A stretch of DNA of 64,000 nt from Hyphomicrobiales bacterium (GCA_028869185.1 JAGWTA010000003.1:62001-126000); one strand, 5' to 3'; counted from the stretch's first letter, positions 10,078 through 21,115 are shown. Numbers and translations: made by a program. The notes: generated from the sequence alone by a model not told the origin.

Positions 10078-10803
10078 TCAGGGCGCGCGGCGATTGCTGT
10101 TTTTGTTTTCCGCGATCTTGCGCAGGAAGGCGAGCGGCGCCGGCTCCTTGCGAACGCGCGGCCCGTCGGCCAACACTCGCGTGTAGCGCCAAACGCGCGC
10201 GGGCGGAAGATTGAGCCAGACCGGCTGAATGACTTCGCCCATGTAATCGCGCGCCTTGCCTGTCTGTTTCAGCGGCATCGGCGACACGAGCCCGTAGGTG
10301 AATTGCACGAAGGCGCCGGCTTCGCCCATCAGCGCGAAAGCCTCGTCGAGCAAGCGGATGCGTTCGCGCTCGGGGCGCGTCAGCAGCGGCAGGCTGGAAA
10401 CAACGCAAGCGATCTTCTGGCCGCGCAAGGCGCGCAGGGTCTGACGCAGATTATAAGCGTCGCCGCGCAGCACCCGCGCCTTGGGAAAACGCCGCTCGAG
10501 CAATTTGCAGAAGGCGCCGTCATATTCGACCAGCACAAGCCTTTCGGGCGAAACGCCATGAGCCAGCAGCGCCTCTGTGACCGGGCCCGTACCGGGGCCA
10601 AGCTCGATGACGAGACCCTCCGCCGTCGCATCGACGCATTGCGCCATGGCGCGCGCCAGAAAACGGCCAGAGGGGGACACAGCGCCCATCTTCAACGGGG
10701 AATCGATCCAGGCGCCGAAAAAACGCGCCTCGTCGGCAAAGCGTTCCTCAAGCTTGCTGCGCGGGCGGGCGCTCGCCCTTGCATCCCGCGCGGTCTGCCG
10801 CAT
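10078..10803 (-). CDS. pmtA: Phospholipid N-methyltransferase-like SAM enzyme
   Basis: A 241-residue class I methyltransferase. The SAM-binding motif VIELGPGTG is at 65-73, followed by LVLVEYDGAFCKLL and the motif IV-like CVVSSLPLLTRPE. This pattern, with KMGAVSPSGRFLARAM near 38, fits the Sinorhizobium-type PmtA family, which converts phosphatidylethanolamine to phosphatidylcholine. Some homologues are annotated as rRNA dimethylases, so the lipid role is probable, not proven. ATG 10803 was chosen; a TTG at 10818 with AGGGAA upstream would add five residues. It is downstream of dnaJ on the same strand. Confidence 0.78.
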   Translation of the reverse strand: MRQTARDARASARPRSKLEERFADEARFFGAWIDSPLKMGAVSPSGRFLARAMAQCVDATAEGLVIELGPGTGPVTEALLAHGVSPERLVLVEYDGAFCKLLERRFPKARVLRGDAYNLRQTLRALRGQKIACVVSSLPLLTRPERERIRLLDEAFALMGEAGAFVQFTYGLVSPMPLKQTGKARDYMGEVIQPVWLNLPPARVWRYTRVLADGPRVRKEPAPLAFLRKIAENKNSNRRAP

Positions 10804-10890
10804 CGACTTGCCGCTCAACGCCGTTCCCTGTGTTGCGTTCTGGCCGGACTCTTGCTGAAGGCGCTCGCGCCGTCAACTTGGCGAATAGCC

Positions 10891-12021
10891 TTACGAGCTT
10901 GAGATATTGTCCAGAAAATCCTTCATTTTCGCGAAAAAGCCGGACGCTTCCGGCTGCGTGCGATTGGAGGATTCCTTTTCAAACTCGGCCAGCAATTCCT
11001 TTTGGCGGCGCGTCAGGTTTTGCGGCGTCTCGACCATCGCCTGGATGTAGAGATCGCCGAAGTCGCGGCGATTGAGCACAGGCATGCCTTTACCGCGCAA
11101 TTTAAACGAATCGCCGGTCTGCGCGCCCTCGGTCACTTTCACGCTGGTCTTGCCGCCGTCGATCGTGTGGATCGACAGATCGCCGCCGAGCGCGGCCTGC
11201 ACCATCGAAATCGGCACGCGGCAATAAAGATCGGCGCCGTCGCGCTGGAAGATCGGATGGGGCTTCAGCGAGAGGAAAATATAGAGATCGCCCGGAGGGC
11301 CGCCGCGCACGCCCGCCTCGCCCTCGCCGCCGAGGCGAATGCGCGTGCCGTCCTCGACGCCCGGCGGGATGTTGACCGATAGCGTGCGCTCGCGCGTGAC
11401 GCGTCCGGCGCCCGAACAGGCCGGGCAGGGATCGTCGATCTTCTCGCCCCGCCCCTGACAGGTCGGGCAGGTGCGTTCGATCGCGAAAAAACCCTGCTGG
11501 GCCCGCACGCGGCCGTGGCCGTGGCAGGTGGGGCAGGGTTTGGGTTTGGAGCCCGCCTTGGCGCCGGAGCCCGCGCAGGATTCGCAGGTGACGGCCGTCG
11601 GCACCTTCAGACTTTCGGTCTTGCCGGCAAAGGCTTCTTCCAGCGTGATCTCGAGATTGTAACGCAGGTCCGAGCCGCGATTGCGGCCTTGCGCGCCGCG
11701 GCCGCGCCGGCCCATGACGTCGCCGAACAGATCCTCGAAAATATCCGCCATCGAGGCGCCGAAACCATCGCCGCCGCCAAAACCGCCGCCGCCCTGTTCG
11801 AAAGCTGCATGGCCGTAGCGATCGTAGGCCGCGCGCTTCTGGCCGTCGGAGAGGATCTGATAGGCCTCGTTGACTTCCTTGAAGCGGATTTCGGCGACAT
11901 GGTCGCCGGGATTGCGATCGGGATGAAACTGCATCGCCGCCTTGCGGAAGGCAGTCTTCAGCTCGACTTCGGTGCAGGTGCGCGCGATGCCGAGGACTTC
12001 GTAATAGTCGCGCTTGCTCAT
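10891..12021 (-). CDS. dnaJ: Chaperone protein DnaJ
   Basis: A 376-residue Hsp40 co-chaperone that stimulates DnaK ATPase. The J domain has HPD at 33-35. A Gly/Phe-rich linker ([11 protein letters not shown]) follows, then four zinc-finger repeats of the type CxxCxGxG ([32 protein letters not shown]) and the substrate-binding C-terminal domains. ATG 12021 overlaps the stop of the upstream secreted-protein gene by one base; a GTG one codon earlier is also open. Unlike the usual dnaK-dnaJ pair, a 195-residue gene separates it from dnaK. Confidence 0.97.
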   Translation of the reverse strand: MSKRDYYEVLGIARTCTEVELKTAFRKAAMQFHPDRNPGDHVAEIRFKEVNEAYQILSDGQKRAAYDRYGHAAFEQGGGGFGGGDGFGASMADIFEDLFGDVMGRRGRGAQGRNRGSDLRYNLEITLEEAFAGKTESLKVPTAVTCESCAGSGAKAGSKPKPCPTCHGHGRVRAQQGFFAIERTCPTCQGRGEKIDDPCPACSGAGRVTRERTLSVNIPPGVEDGTRIRLGGEGEAGVRGGPPGDLYIFLSLKPHPIFQRDGADLYCRVPISMVQAALGGDLSIHTIDGGKTSVKVTEGAQTGDSFKLRGKGMPVLNRRDFGDLYIQAMVETPQNLTRRQKELLAEFEKESSNRTQPEASGFFAKMKDFLDNISSS

Positions 12022-12608
12022 CACCGCGCCTTGTTGAGGGCTGTCAGCGAAACAACGAAAAACGCCGGCGCGCCGAATGCCTTGCCTGCAATCGGGAAGA
12101 CCCAGAAGGGATCGCGCTGCGGATCGATGACGGCGAAGGAAATCCCCTTGCCGCCGCTTGTCGCCAGATCAAGACGCCAGACGGGACGGCCGGCGACGAT
12201 CTGCGCGGAAACGGGATCGGCCTTGTAAAACTCGGCGAGCTCCTGCGGCGTGAGCTGGCGGTATTCGATCGAACGGAAATAGGAATTGGCGGCGTCTGCG
12301 CCGGTTTTTTCGTCAATGGACGCCGCATTGAACGAGGCGCGCAGCTTGGTGTCGGGAAAAACGCCGAAGTAATGATCGTTGGCGTTGAAGATGTGACCTT
12401 CCTTCGTGCAGTAGACAGTCGCCCAGCGCGCGAGATCGGCGGGCAGCTTCGTCACCGCGCCAGCCGGCGCCTTTGCGCAATCGAGCAGAATATCGGCGGG
12501 GGGGCGCACCTGTGCGGCGGTGGCGGGCGCGGGCTTTGCAGTGTCCTGCGCGAAAGCAGGGACGGAAAACAGCGCAAGAAAAACGGCTGCTGCGCGGGTC
12601 AAGGTCAT
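12021..12608 (-). CDS. Small secreted protein between dnaK and dnaJ, function unknown
   Basis: A 195-residue protein with a clear signal peptide ([19 protein letters not shown]) and then an Ala/Pro-rich stretch. The mature part has two cysteines (LLDCAKAP and VYCTKEG), perhaps a disulfide, and a [19 protein letters not shown] segment. I do not recognise the family. The start was set at the Met of the signal peptide; the 48-codon open extension upstream is unlike a protein. It is co-directional with dnaK and overlaps the dnaJ start, so it is probably expressed from the heat-shock operon. A periplasmic stress role is only a guess. Confidence 0.75.
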   Translation of the reverse strand: MTLTRAAAVFLALFSVPAFAQDTAKPAPATAAQVRPPADILLDCAKAPAGAVTKLPADLARWATVYCTKEGHIFNANDHYFGVFPDTKLRASFNAASIDEKTGADAANSYFRSIEYRQLTPQELAEFYKADPVSAQIVAGRPVWRLDLATSGGKGISFAVIDPQRDPFWVFPIAGKAFGAPAFFVVSLTALNKAR

Positions 12609-12631
12609 CGCTCTCGCACCTTTATAGGAAA

Positions 12632-12653
12632 GGGGCGTCGCTGCCGACGCCCC
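12632..12653 (-). terminator. GC-rich hairpin after dnaK (possible attenuator)
   Basis: A perfect 9-bp stem GGGGCGTCG / CGACGCCCC with a 4-nt loop lies 46 nt after the dnaK stop. On the minus strand only TTTCC follows, so termination may be partial. This could lower expression of the secreted protein and dnaJ relative to dnaK, or protect the dnaK mRNA 3' end. Confidence 0.5.
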
Positions 12654-12669
12654 TCGTCTTGTTTGCCTT

Positions 12670-14586
<1,917 letters not shown>

Positions 14587-14720
14587 GGATACTATCCTTT
14601 CTGCGGCGGAACCGCCGGACCCCGTAGCGATCCGGTCGCTGGGGGAATGGACATCCCCCGGTCCCCTGTGAACAGACCGTGACATTGTGCGCCGATCGCT
14701 CCGGCGCAAGAGCTTGCCGC

Positions 14721-14749
14721 ATATAGGCGCGCCATTTTTTTGACGCAAG
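14721..14749 (-). promoter_or_regulatory. RpoH (sigma-32)-type promoter of dnaK
   Basis: On the minus strand CTTG (14749-14746) is followed, after 18 nt, by CCTATAT (14727-14721). This agrees with the alphaproteobacterial RpoH consensus CTTG-N17/18-CYTATNT at every fixed position. It lies 135 nt upstream of the dnaK ATG. Heat-shock control of dnaK fits known regulation in this class. Confidence 0.82.
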
Positions 14750-14829
14750 CGCTGGGCGGCGAACCCCTTTTCTCGCGCGGTCGAAACAGGGATGATGGCG
14801 CATCTGCCATCATCATCAGGAGCAAGCCC

Positions 14830-15504
14830 ATGGGAGCGCGCATCGTCTTCAAACGACCGGACGGCACGGAAGCGGCGGGATATTGGGCCAAAGGCCCCAA
14901 AGGAGCGCCCGGACTGGTCGTCATCCAGGAATGGTGGGGGCTCAACCAGCAGATCGAGCATATCTGCGACCGCTTCGCGACTGCGGGCTTCGACGTGGTC
15001 GCGCCCGATCTCTACGCCGGGCGCGTCGTGCCCTATCACGACAGCGCGGCCGCGAACGCGGAAATGACCTCGCTGAACTTTCTGGACGCCGTCGATCAGA
15101 CGGTGCGCGGGGCCGCGCAATTCCTGAAATCGGAAGGTTCGGACAAGGTGGGGATCGCCGGCTTCTGCTTGGGCGGGGCCGTCGCCGTTCTGGCCGCCGC
15201 GCGGGTTCCGGAATTTTCAGCCGCCGTCCCCTTCTACGGCCTGCCGCCGGCGCAGGCCGCAGGACCAGCCGACGTCAAAATTCCGCTCCAGGGGCATTTC
15301 GCCAATCAGGACGACTGGTGCTCGCCGCAGGTCGTGAACGCATTCGAGGCCGGGCTGAAAAACGCCGGCAAAACCTATGAATTCTACCGGTACGACGCCC
15401 AGCACGCCTTCGTGAACGAGGCGCGGCCCGAAGTTCATGAAGAAAAAGCTGCGGAACTCGCCTTCTCCCGCGCGGTCGATTTTCTGAAAAAACATCTGTC
15501 CTGA
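14830..15504 (+). CDS. Dienelactone hydrolase family protein
   Basis: A 224-residue alpha/beta hydrolase with a cysteine nucleophile. Cys113 lies in GFCLGG, and Glu34 in QEWWGLN fits the residue that activates Cys in dienelactone hydrolase; Asp161 or Asp162 and His192 (QHAF) complete the triad. Classical substrates are dienelactones of chlorocatechol breakdown, but many homologues have broad esterase roles. ATG 14830 has AGGAG upstream at proper distance. The gene is divergent from dnaK and its 5' region overlaps the dnaK promoter zone. Confidence 0.9.
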   Translation: MGARIVFKRPDGTEAAGYWAKGPKGAPGLVVIQEWWGLNQQIEHICDRFATAGFDVVAPDLYAGRVVPYHDSAAANAEMTSLNFLDAVDQTVRGAAQFLKSEGSDKVGIAGFCLGGAVAVLAAARVPEFSAAVPFYGLPPAQAAGPADVKIPLQGHFANQDDWCSPQVVNAFEAGLKNAGKTYEFYRYDAQHAFVNEARPEVHEEKAAELAFSRAVDFLKKHLS

Positions 15505-15564
15505 TGGGAACGATCAAGTCTCTAGACCGTTGAAGAACCATCGTTCTTCATGGGGAGAGACTAG

Positions 15565-15747
15565 ATGTCGGACAACAATAACAGCGGCGGCGGCATGGGC
15601 CTGCTCGGCGTTCTCATCGGCGCGCTGATCGTCGTTGGCATTGGCTACATGCTGCTGCAAAACGGTTCGATCGGCGGCCCGAAAAAGGTCGATGTCAAAA
15701 TTCAGGCGCCCGCTGTCACGGCGCCAGCGGCGCCGGCCTCCAAATAA
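15565..15747 (+). CDS. Small single-TM membrane protein, unknown function
   Basis: A 60-residue protein with a strong ribosome site (GGGGAGAG, 6 nt before ATG). An Asn/Ser/Gly-rich head is followed by one transmembrane helix (residues 11-31, [19 protein letters not shown]) and an Ala/Pro-rich tail. An intrinsic terminator follows within 10 nt, which supports a real monocistronic gene. Similar short proteins occur in alphaproteobacteria, but no role is known to me. Confidence 0.78.
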   Translation: MSDNNNSGGGMGLLGVLIGALIVVGIGYMLLQNGSIGGPKKVDVKIQAPAVTAPAAPASK

Positions 15748-15754
15748 CCCCTCG

Positions 15755-15780
15755 AAAACCGCTCTCCGGAGCGGTTTTTT
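15755..15780 (+). terminator. Rho-independent terminator
   Basis: AAAACCGCTC (15755-15764) pairs with GAGCGGTTTT (15769-15778) around a TCCG loop, and the T-run continues to 15780. It ends the small membrane-protein gene just before pyrF. Confidence 0.9.
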
Positions 15781-15818
15781 CTTTGGCGCCTGGCGGCGAC
15801 GCCGCTAAGACAAGCGTC

Positions 15819-16550
15819 ATGAACGACGCCATCGCGCTGCGCGACCGCCTGATTGTCGCCCTCGATTTTCCGGACGCCCGGGCCGCCAGAGCGCTGATCG
15901 AGCGGCTCGGCGAGACGGTCTCATTCTACAAGATCGGGATGGAGCTGGCCTATGGCGGCGAAGGGCTCGCGCTTGCGCGCGCCTTGGCGCGCGAAGGCAA
16001 GCATGTCTTTATCGACTTGAAACTGCACGATATTCCCAACACCGTGACGCGCGCGACGGAGCGCCTTGCGCAGCTTGGCGCCACATTCGCCACCGTGCAT
16101 GGCTACCCGCAGACGATGGCGGCGGCGAAAAAGGGCGCGGCGGGATCTGACCTCAAGCTGCTCGCCGTCACGGTCATGACCTCTTACGACGACGCCGATC
16201 TCAAACACGCGGGCTACGATTTCTCCCTGCGCGACCTCATCGCGCGTCGGGCAAAGCAGGCGCAGGATGCCGGCATCGACGGGCTGATCCTCTCGCCCGA
16301 AGAGGCCGCCGCCATGCGCAAGCTGGTCGGCCCGCGCATGCTGCTGGTGACCCCCGGCGTGCGGCCGGCCGGCGCCGCCATCGGCGATCAGAAACGCGTG
16401 ATGACGCCGCAAAGGGCTATCGCGGCCGGCGCAGACTATCTCGTCGTCGGGAGGCCGGTCACGGAGGCGGCCGACCCGCTGGCGGCGGCCAGGGCAATTT
16501 TGTGCGAAATCGAAAATGGACTGGAGGCAGCCGGCGCGCAGAGCGGCTGA
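15819..16550 (+). CDS. pyrF: Orotidine 5'-phosphate decarboxylase
   Basis: A 243-residue TIM-barrel enzyme producing UMP in pyrimidine synthesis. The catalytic D-x-K-x-x-D motif is [13 protein letters not shown], with Asp66, Lys68 and Asp71. The phosphate-binding end PGVRPAG and [12 protein letters not shown] is intact. ATG 15819 was chosen as the family begins close to LIVALDFPD; an upstream Met would add 12 residues. A terminator precedes it, so it must have its own promoter in the 38-nt gap or depend on read-through. Confidence 0.95.
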   Translation: MNDAIALRDRLIVALDFPDARAARALIERLGETVSFYKIGMELAYGGEGLALARALAREGKHVFIDLKLHDIPNTVTRATERLAQLGATFATVHGYPQTMAAAKKGAAGSDLKLLAVTVMTSYDDADLKHAGYDFSLRDLIARRAKQAQDAGIDGLILSPEEAAAMRKLVGPRMLLVTPGVRPAGAAIGDQKRVMTPQRAIAAGADYLVVGRPVTEAADPLAAARAILCEIENGLEAAGAQSG

Positions 16551-16676
16551 AAGAGCGCCTGAAACGCAAAACGCCGGGCGTACATCCGGCCCGGCGCGCA
16601 GTCCGCTGCGAAAAACGCCGCAACGAACAAGCATCTTATACCCATGAACCGTGACCAAAATATGAAGGAGCGAATG

Positions 16677-16982
16677 ATGGCGAAGGGCTACTGGATCGTG
16701 CATGTCGATGTGTCCAACCCGGACGCCTATGGCGCTTATGTGAAGGCCAATGCGGCGGCTTTCTCGAAATATGGCGCGCGCTTCCTGGTGCGCGGCGGAA
16801 AATTCGAGACGGTCGAAGGCGGCGCGCGCGCGCGCAATGTCGTGATCGAATTCGATTCCTTCGAGAAGGCGCTCGCCTGTTATCGCTCGCCGGAATATGC
16901 GGCCGCCATAGAGCACCGCAAAGGCGCCGCAATCGGCGATATTATCGTCATCGAGGGGTATGAAGGACCACAACCAGCCTGA
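16677..16982 (+). CDS. DUF1330 family protein
   Basis: A 101-residue ferredoxin-like-fold protein: KGYWIVHVDVSNPDAYGAYV at the N-terminus, a central YGARFLVRGG and VVIEFDSFEKALACYRSPEY are hallmarks of DUF1330. Members are small alpha/beta-barrel dimers of unknown function. The start at 16677 lies 6 nt after AAGGAG; an ATG directly before it (16674) is also possible. The next gene starts 5 nt after its stop, so the two are probably co-transcribed. Confidence 0.87.
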   Translation: MAKGYWIVHVDVSNPDAYGAYVKANAAAFSKYGARFLVRGGKFETVEGGARARNVVIEFDSFEKALACYRSPEYAAAIEHRKGAAIGDIIVIEGYEGPQPA

Positions 16983-16987
16983 ACCTT

Positions 16988-17317
16988 ATGCGCTTTCTCG
17001 CCACCGCCCTTCTGTGTTTCGTCGCTTTCGCGGCGCGCGCGGCCTCAATTGATTCCTGCGAATCGATCAAGGACGCCGACGCCTATAATCGTTGTCTTGC
17101 CTCTTTCGGGCCGGTCGCTCATCCGCATGCGCCCACGACGCCCGAACCGGCGGCTGAAAAAGCCGCCGATCAGGCGACCGCCGCCAGCGCCTCCAAAGCG
17201 GGCGACGCCGTGGCGCGCAGGGCGGGTGGCAAGCGCCGGCGGTGGGGTGTGCGACGACGCGGCCGCGTTCGCTCGATCTATCGGCTCGGCCCGCGGCCGC
17301 ACGGATCGCGCAACTGA
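16988..17317 (+). CDS. Small secreted basic protein, unknown function
   Basis: A 109-residue protein with a signal peptide cleaved after AARAA. The mature N-terminus has a short motif with two cysteines (IDSCESIKDADAYNRCLASFGP), then an Ala/Pro/Glu-rich linker and a very basic tail (GGKRRRWGVRRRGRVR). The Cys-containing segment looks conserved and probably forms a disulfide; the basic tail could bind DNA, RNA or envelope phosphates. No function can be given. No strong ribosome site is seen, so translation may be coupled to the DUF1330 gene. Confidence 0.68.
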   Translation: MRFLATALLCFVAFAARAASIDSCESIKDADAYNRCLASFGPVAHPHAPTTPEPAAEKAADQATAASASKAGDAVARRAGGKRRRWGVRRRGRVRSIYRLGPRPHGSRN

Positions 17318-17385
17318 CGAATTGATGGGCCGGCGCCGATGCGCGCCGCTTCTGTTGGATCGGCGCGGCTGATAGGTTTGCCACG

Positions 17386-18045
17386 ATGAGCGAACAGGAT
17401 TTGCGCGCCGCCCTTGTTGCGGCCAGCCGCACCATGGAAACAGCCGGGCTGAACACGGGCACCGCCGGCAATATTTCCGCGCGTCTCGGCGACGATATGC
17501 TCATCACGCCGTCTGGCGTGCCCAATGATGCGCTGAGCCCGGACGGCCTCGCCGTCATGAAACTGGAGCCTGGAGACGAGCCGATCTGGAAAGGCCCGTT
17601 CAAACCCTCCAGCGAATGGCGTTTTCATCGCGACGTCCTGCGCGCGCGCGGCGATGTCGGGGCTATCGTGCATGCGCATGCGCCCTATGCGACGGCGCTG
17701 GCGATTGCGCGCAAGCCCATTCCACCCTGTCATTACATGATCGCAGCTTTTGGCGGCGCCGATATTCGTTGCGGCGATTACGCGCTGTTCGGCACGCAGG
17801 CGCTGTCCGACATTGCGACGCAGGCGCTCGTCGACCGCAACGGCTGCCTGCTCGCCAATCACGGCATGATCGCCATCGGCCGCGATCTGCCGCATGCCCT
17901 CTGGCTCGCCGTGGAACTGGAAAATCTCGCGCGCCAATATTGGCTCAGCCTGCAGATCGGCGGGCCCGTTCTGCTGACGGAAACCGAAATTGCGGAGGCG
18001 CGCGAAAAATTCGCCCATTACGGGCTGAACGCGCAGAAAGCCTGA
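17386..18045 (+). CDS. Class II aldolase/adducin family (FucA-like)
   Basis: A 219-residue zinc aldolase. Family marks: TAGNISAR at 26-33, ITPSG at 40-44, Glu77 in SSEWRFH, the zinc ligands His96 and His98 in HAHAPY, and His159 in ANHGM. Members cleave fuculose-1-P, ribulose-5-P epimers or related aldol substrates; the sugar cannot be told here. The next gene is convergent with a 4-nt gap. The upstream gene ends 68 nt before it. Confidence 0.88.
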   Translation: MSEQDLRAALVAASRTMETAGLNTGTAGNISARLGDDMLITPSGVPNDALSPDGLAVMKLEPGDEPIWKGPFKPSSEWRFHRDVLRARGDVGAIVHAHAPYATALAIARKPIPPCHYMIAAFGGADIRCGDYALFGTQALSDIATQALVDRNGCLLANHGMIAIGRDLPHALWLAVELENLARQYWLSLQIGGPVLLTETEIAEAREKFAHYGLNAQKA

Positions 18046-18049
18046 AGGA

Positions 18050-18421
18050 TCAGCGGCGAACGGTCGCGCGCGCCAAGCGCAATGCGGGCGGGGGCGGCGG
18101 CAGCAGACGCGCCAGAAGTCCTGGCCCCCCGCCGCGATCGTCGTCATCGTCGTCGCGCGCCAGATTCATGACAGCCGCCGCGCAAACGACGCCGCCGAAC
18201 GTGACGATGAAACCGCCAAACAGTAGCGCGAGCGCAATATAGCGATCAGGCGAGGACCAAAGCAGCGTGCGGAAGCCAAGAGGATTGAGCGCGAGAACGA
18301 TAAGCGCGCCGACGACGCCGGTCGCCATGCCGATGAGCCAGTTCAGCACGATGTAGCGCACCAGCGGGTCGCTGAAGCGGCGTGCGAGAAAACTGTCGCT
18401 TCTGGATGTCTCACGATTCAT
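18050..18421 (-). CDS. Small membrane protein, unknown function
   Basis: A 123-residue protein with two hydrophobic helices (about residues 22-46 and 61-84) and then a run of seven acidic residues-rich sequence (ARDDDDDDRGGG), a polyproline stretch and a basic end. I do not recognise a family. The start was set at MNRETS (ATG 18421); the open frame upstream is a shadow of the transporter gene. The upstream ArsB-like gene ends 32 nt before, so the two may form one transcript with the kinase and regulator genes. Confidence 0.68.
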   Translation of the reverse strand: MNRETSRSDSFLARRFSDPLVRYIVLNWLIGMATGVVGALIVLALNPLGFRTLLWSSPDRYIALALLFGGFIVTFGGVVCAAAVMNLARDDDDDDRGGGPGLLARLLPPPPPALRLARATVRR

Positions 18422-18453
18422 GAATATGAGCAGACGCCCGAAACCGGGCGACG

Positions 18454-19713
18454 TCAAGAAAGAATCAGGGCAGCCAGCGACGCAATCAGCGACGGCGTCA
18501 TCACCACCGCCCCGACCTTGAGGAAAGCCAGGGCGCCGACATGCTCGCCTTCGCGTCGGATGGCGACGAGCCACAGCAATGTCGCCAGCGATCCGGTCAC
18601 AGAAAGATTGGGGCCAAGGTCGACGCCGATCAGCAGCGCGCCGATGGTGAGCGGCGAGGCTGCAGCCTGATGGGCTGCGGACGCAGCGATCAGACCCAAA
18701 GGCAGATTGTTGACGACATTGGCGCCAAATCCCGCAAGAAGTCCGGCGACCAGCGCCGTTTCGCGCGGCGCAACGGCCTGGCCTGTCTGCAGCGCCTCCG
18801 CGAGGTGGGCGACAAGCCCTGCGCGAGCGAGCCCTTCGACGAGCACGAACAAGCCAGCGACCAGCGGCAGAACGCCCCAGGAAATTTCGCGCAGAACTGG
18901 GCCTGGCGCAGCGCGCGCCGCCGTCAGCGCCACGGCGGCGACGGCGAGGCCGACGACCAGCGTCGGCAGGCCGAGATTCCAGCCGCGCGCGGATGCGTAA
19001 AGCAGAACCAGCGCCGCCGCGCAAAGACCCGCGCACGCAATACGGCCGCCGAAAGACAGCGGCGTCTGCTCGGGCCGATGCGCGAACTGGCCGAGCTTTT
19101 CGCCGAGCTTTCCGGCAAACACGAAACGCATCGCGCCATAGGTGAGCAGGATGGCGGCCAGCGAGGGCGCGGCGAACAGCGCGAGCCATGCGCCAAGCGG
19201 CGGCATGCGATCGCCGAACATCACGAGATTGGCGGGATTGGAAATCGGCAGCACGAAGCTCGCTGCATTGGCGACGAAAGCGCAGGCGTAAAGATAAGGC
19301 GTCGGCGGCGCCTTCGCTGCGCGCGCCGCCGCGTAAACAGCCGGCGTCAAAACAACGGCGGTCGCGTCGTTCGACAGAAAGACGGTCACCAGAACGCCGA
19401 CACCGTAAACCAGCGCGAACAATCGCCGCGGATCGCCCTGCGCAAGCGCGGCCGCGCGCGAGGCCGCCCAGTCGAACAAGCCTTCGCGGCGCGCAACTTC
19501 CGACAGCAGCATCATGCCCGTCAGGAAAAGATAAACGTCTGTTCCCTTGACGACGGCGCCCCAGGCTTCGGCCGGACTAAGCACACGCAGGACAAGCAGC
19601 GCAGCGGCGCCTGCGAGCGCAAAAACATATTCGGGCCAGCGAAACGGCCGCGCCATAACGCCGGCGGTCGCGACGAACGCGACCGCATAGGCGATTGCGG
19701 GCGCGACGATCAC
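18454..19713 (-). CDS. ArsB/NhaD-type anion or arsenite transporter-like membrane protein
   Basis: A 419-residue protein with about ten to eleven transmembrane helices of the ion-transporter superfamily. FLSNDATAVVLTPAVYA near 115 and the inverted-repeat counterpart GFGANVVNNLPLGLIA near 335 are the conserved hairpins of ArsB/SLC13 proteins; LPISNPANLVMFG is also family-typical. No arsR or arsC is nearby, so arsenite export is not supported by context. The start is GTG 19711-19713, overlapping the TGA of the kinase gene, which suggests coupled translation in a regulator-kinase-transporter operon. Confidence 0.85.
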   Translation of the reverse strand: MIVAPAIAYAVAFVATAGVMARPFRWPEYVFALAGAAALLVLRVLSPAEAWGAVVKGTDVYLFLTGMMLLSEVARREGLFDWAASRAAALAQGDPRRLFALVYGVGVLVTVFLSNDATAVVLTPAVYAAARAAKAPPTPYLYACAFVANAASFVLPISNPANLVMFGDRMPPLGAWLALFAAPSLAAILLTYGAMRFVFAGKLGEKLGQFAHRPEQTPLSFGGRIACAGLCAAALVLLYASARGWNLGLPTLVVGLAVAAVALTAARAAPGPVLREISWGVLPLVAGLFVLVEGLARAGLVAHLAEALQTGQAVAPRETALVAGLLAGFGANVVNNLPLGLIAASAAHQAAASPLTIGALLIGVDLGPNLSVTGSLATLLWLVAIRREGEHVGALAFLKVGAVVMTPSLIASLAALILS

Positions 19714-20702
19714 AGACCCGATTGCTGCAAGAGGTTGGCGAGCGAGGTTTCTGGACGCGCGCCGAAATGCTGCACGATTTCGGCAGCGGCGAGCGCGCCG
19801 ATTTCGGCGCAGCGGCGCAGCGGCGCGCCGCGAGAAAGGCCGTACAGCGCCCCGGCGGCGAAAAGATCCCCAGCCCCTGTCGTGTCGACGAGTTTTTGGA
19901 TGGGGGCGGCCGGCACGGTCTGCGATTGCCCGCCATCGACGATGACGCAGCCCTCGCCCGACCGCGTGACAAAACCGGTGACGTTTTCCGCATGAAGCGC
20001 GCGCAGCGCGGTGTCGAGATCGGCGGTGGCGTAGAGCGAACGCAATTCACTCTCGTTGCAGAAAACAATATCGACGACGCGGGTGCGGATCAGCTGAAGG
20101 AATTCGTCGCGATAGCGATCGACGCAGAAGGAGTCCGACAGGCTGAGCGCGATGCGACGGCCTTTGGCGCGCGCGAGCCCGGCGGCTTTCACGAAAGCCT
20201 GTTTGGCCAGCGGCGGATCCCACAGATAGCCTTCAAGATAGAGGATCGCCGAATCCTCGATCAGCGCCGCGTCGACATCGTCAGGTCCAAGCTCGACGCT
20301 GGCGCCGAGAAAAACCTTCATCGTGCGCTCGCCGTCCGGCGTCACCAGCACCATGCACCGCGCCGTGGCCGGACCCGATTGCGCCGGCGCCGTCTTGAAG
20401 GCGACGCCGGCGGCGCGGATGTCATGCGCGAAGGCGCGGCCCGCATCGTCGTTTTTCACCTTGCCGATATAGGCGGCCCTGCCGCCAAGGCTGGCGAGGC
20501 CGGCCACCGTGTTGGCCGCCGAACCGCCCGAGATTTCCGTCGTCGGACCCATCGCGGCGTAAAGCGCATTGGCGGAGGCCTCGTCGGTCAGCGACATCGA
20601 GCCCTTGACGAGTTTTTGCGCGAGAAGAAAACTTTCGTCGGCGCGCGCGATCATGTCGACGATGGCGTTGCCCATCGCGACGACGTCAAAATGCGGATTC
20701 AT
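19710..20702 (-). CDS. PfkB-family kinase, adenosine-kinase-like
   Basis: A 330-residue ribokinase-fold enzyme. The N-terminal motif EISGGSAANTVAGLASLGG (57-75) and C-terminal DTTGAGDLFAAG (273-284) with catalytic Asp279 are clear. The overall sequence fits the bacterial adenosine kinase group, which would recycle adenosine to AMP, but other nucleoside or sugar substrates are possible. ATG 20702 has AAGGA 6 nt upstream. It overlaps the XRE regulator upstream (ATGA) and the transporter downstream (GTGA), so the three are tightly coupled. Confidence 0.9.
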   Translation of the reverse strand: MNPHFDVVAMGNAIVDMIARADESFLLAQKLVKGSMSLTDEASANALYAAMGPTTEISGGSAANTVAGLASLGGRAAYIGKVKNDDAGRAFAHDIRAAGVAFKTAPAQSGPATARCMVLVTPDGERTMKVFLGASVELGPDDVDAALIEDSAILYLEGYLWDPPLAKQAFVKAAGLARAKGRRIALSLSDSFCVDRYRDEFLQLIRTRVVDIVFCNESELRSLYATADLDTALRALHAENVTGFVTRSGEGCVIVDGGQSQTVPAAPIQKLVDTTGAGDLFAAGALYGLSRGAPLRRCAEIGALAAAEIVQHFGARPETSLANLLQQSGL

Positions 20703-21115
20703 GCCTGTCCTTTCGGGCGATTGCGGCGATATTCGGCAAGGTCTGCGCTCGCCTTTCGTTTGGCGGCCGCTTTTAGAACATCCGAGAGCCTGGCGAAATC
20801 CTCGCGCTCGAGATCGCGAATGGCGGCCGCCAGCGCATTGGCGAAGGCTGTGGCTTCCGGCGACAGGCCGCCCGTTTCGATCTTCACGCGCGGGTCGGAC
20901 GCAAGCGCGAGGGCGCGCAACTCTTCGGCCTCGTCCCAGATCACATTGAAATAGGCGATGATCTTCTGCACCAGCAGCCAGCTCGGCGCGCCGCGCTTGC
21001 CGTGTTCGAGCGCCGACAGATAGGCGGCCGATACATCGAGCGCGGCCGACATGTCCTTGAGGCTGGCGCCGCGCGCGGCGCGCAATTCGCGCAATTTCGC
21101 GCCGAAGGGCGTCAT
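20699..21115 (-). CDS. XRE-family helix-turn-helix transcriptional regulator
   Basis: A 138-residue cytoplasmic regulator. An N-terminal HTH_3 domain (about 3-60) reads KLRELRAARGASLKDMSAALDVSAAYLSALEHGKRG, in which the recognition helix lies around AAYLSALEHG. The C-terminal half is a charged helical region. It is encoded between smr and the kinase with 4-nt overlaps on both sides, so it may control this operon or an unlinked target. MTPFGAKLREL was taken as start because the preceding frame is an arginine-rich shadow of smr. Confidence 0.88.
   Translation of the reverse strand: MTPFGAKLRELRAARGASLKDMSAALDVSAAYLSALEHGKRGAPSWLLVQKIIAYFNVIWDEAEELRALALASDPRVKIETGGLSPEATAFANALAAAIRDLEREDFARLSDVLKAAAKRKASADLAEYRRNRPKGQA

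Noticed and set aside
16551-16640. Hairpin CGCCGGG...CCCGGCG after pyrF as terminator
   Set aside because: The stem is short, the loop is 11 nt and no T-run follows.
18454-19713. Arsenic resistance operon
   Set aside because: The transporter resembles ArsB, but no arsR, arsC or arsH is nearby; the neighbours are a kinase, an XRE regulator and a small membrane protein.
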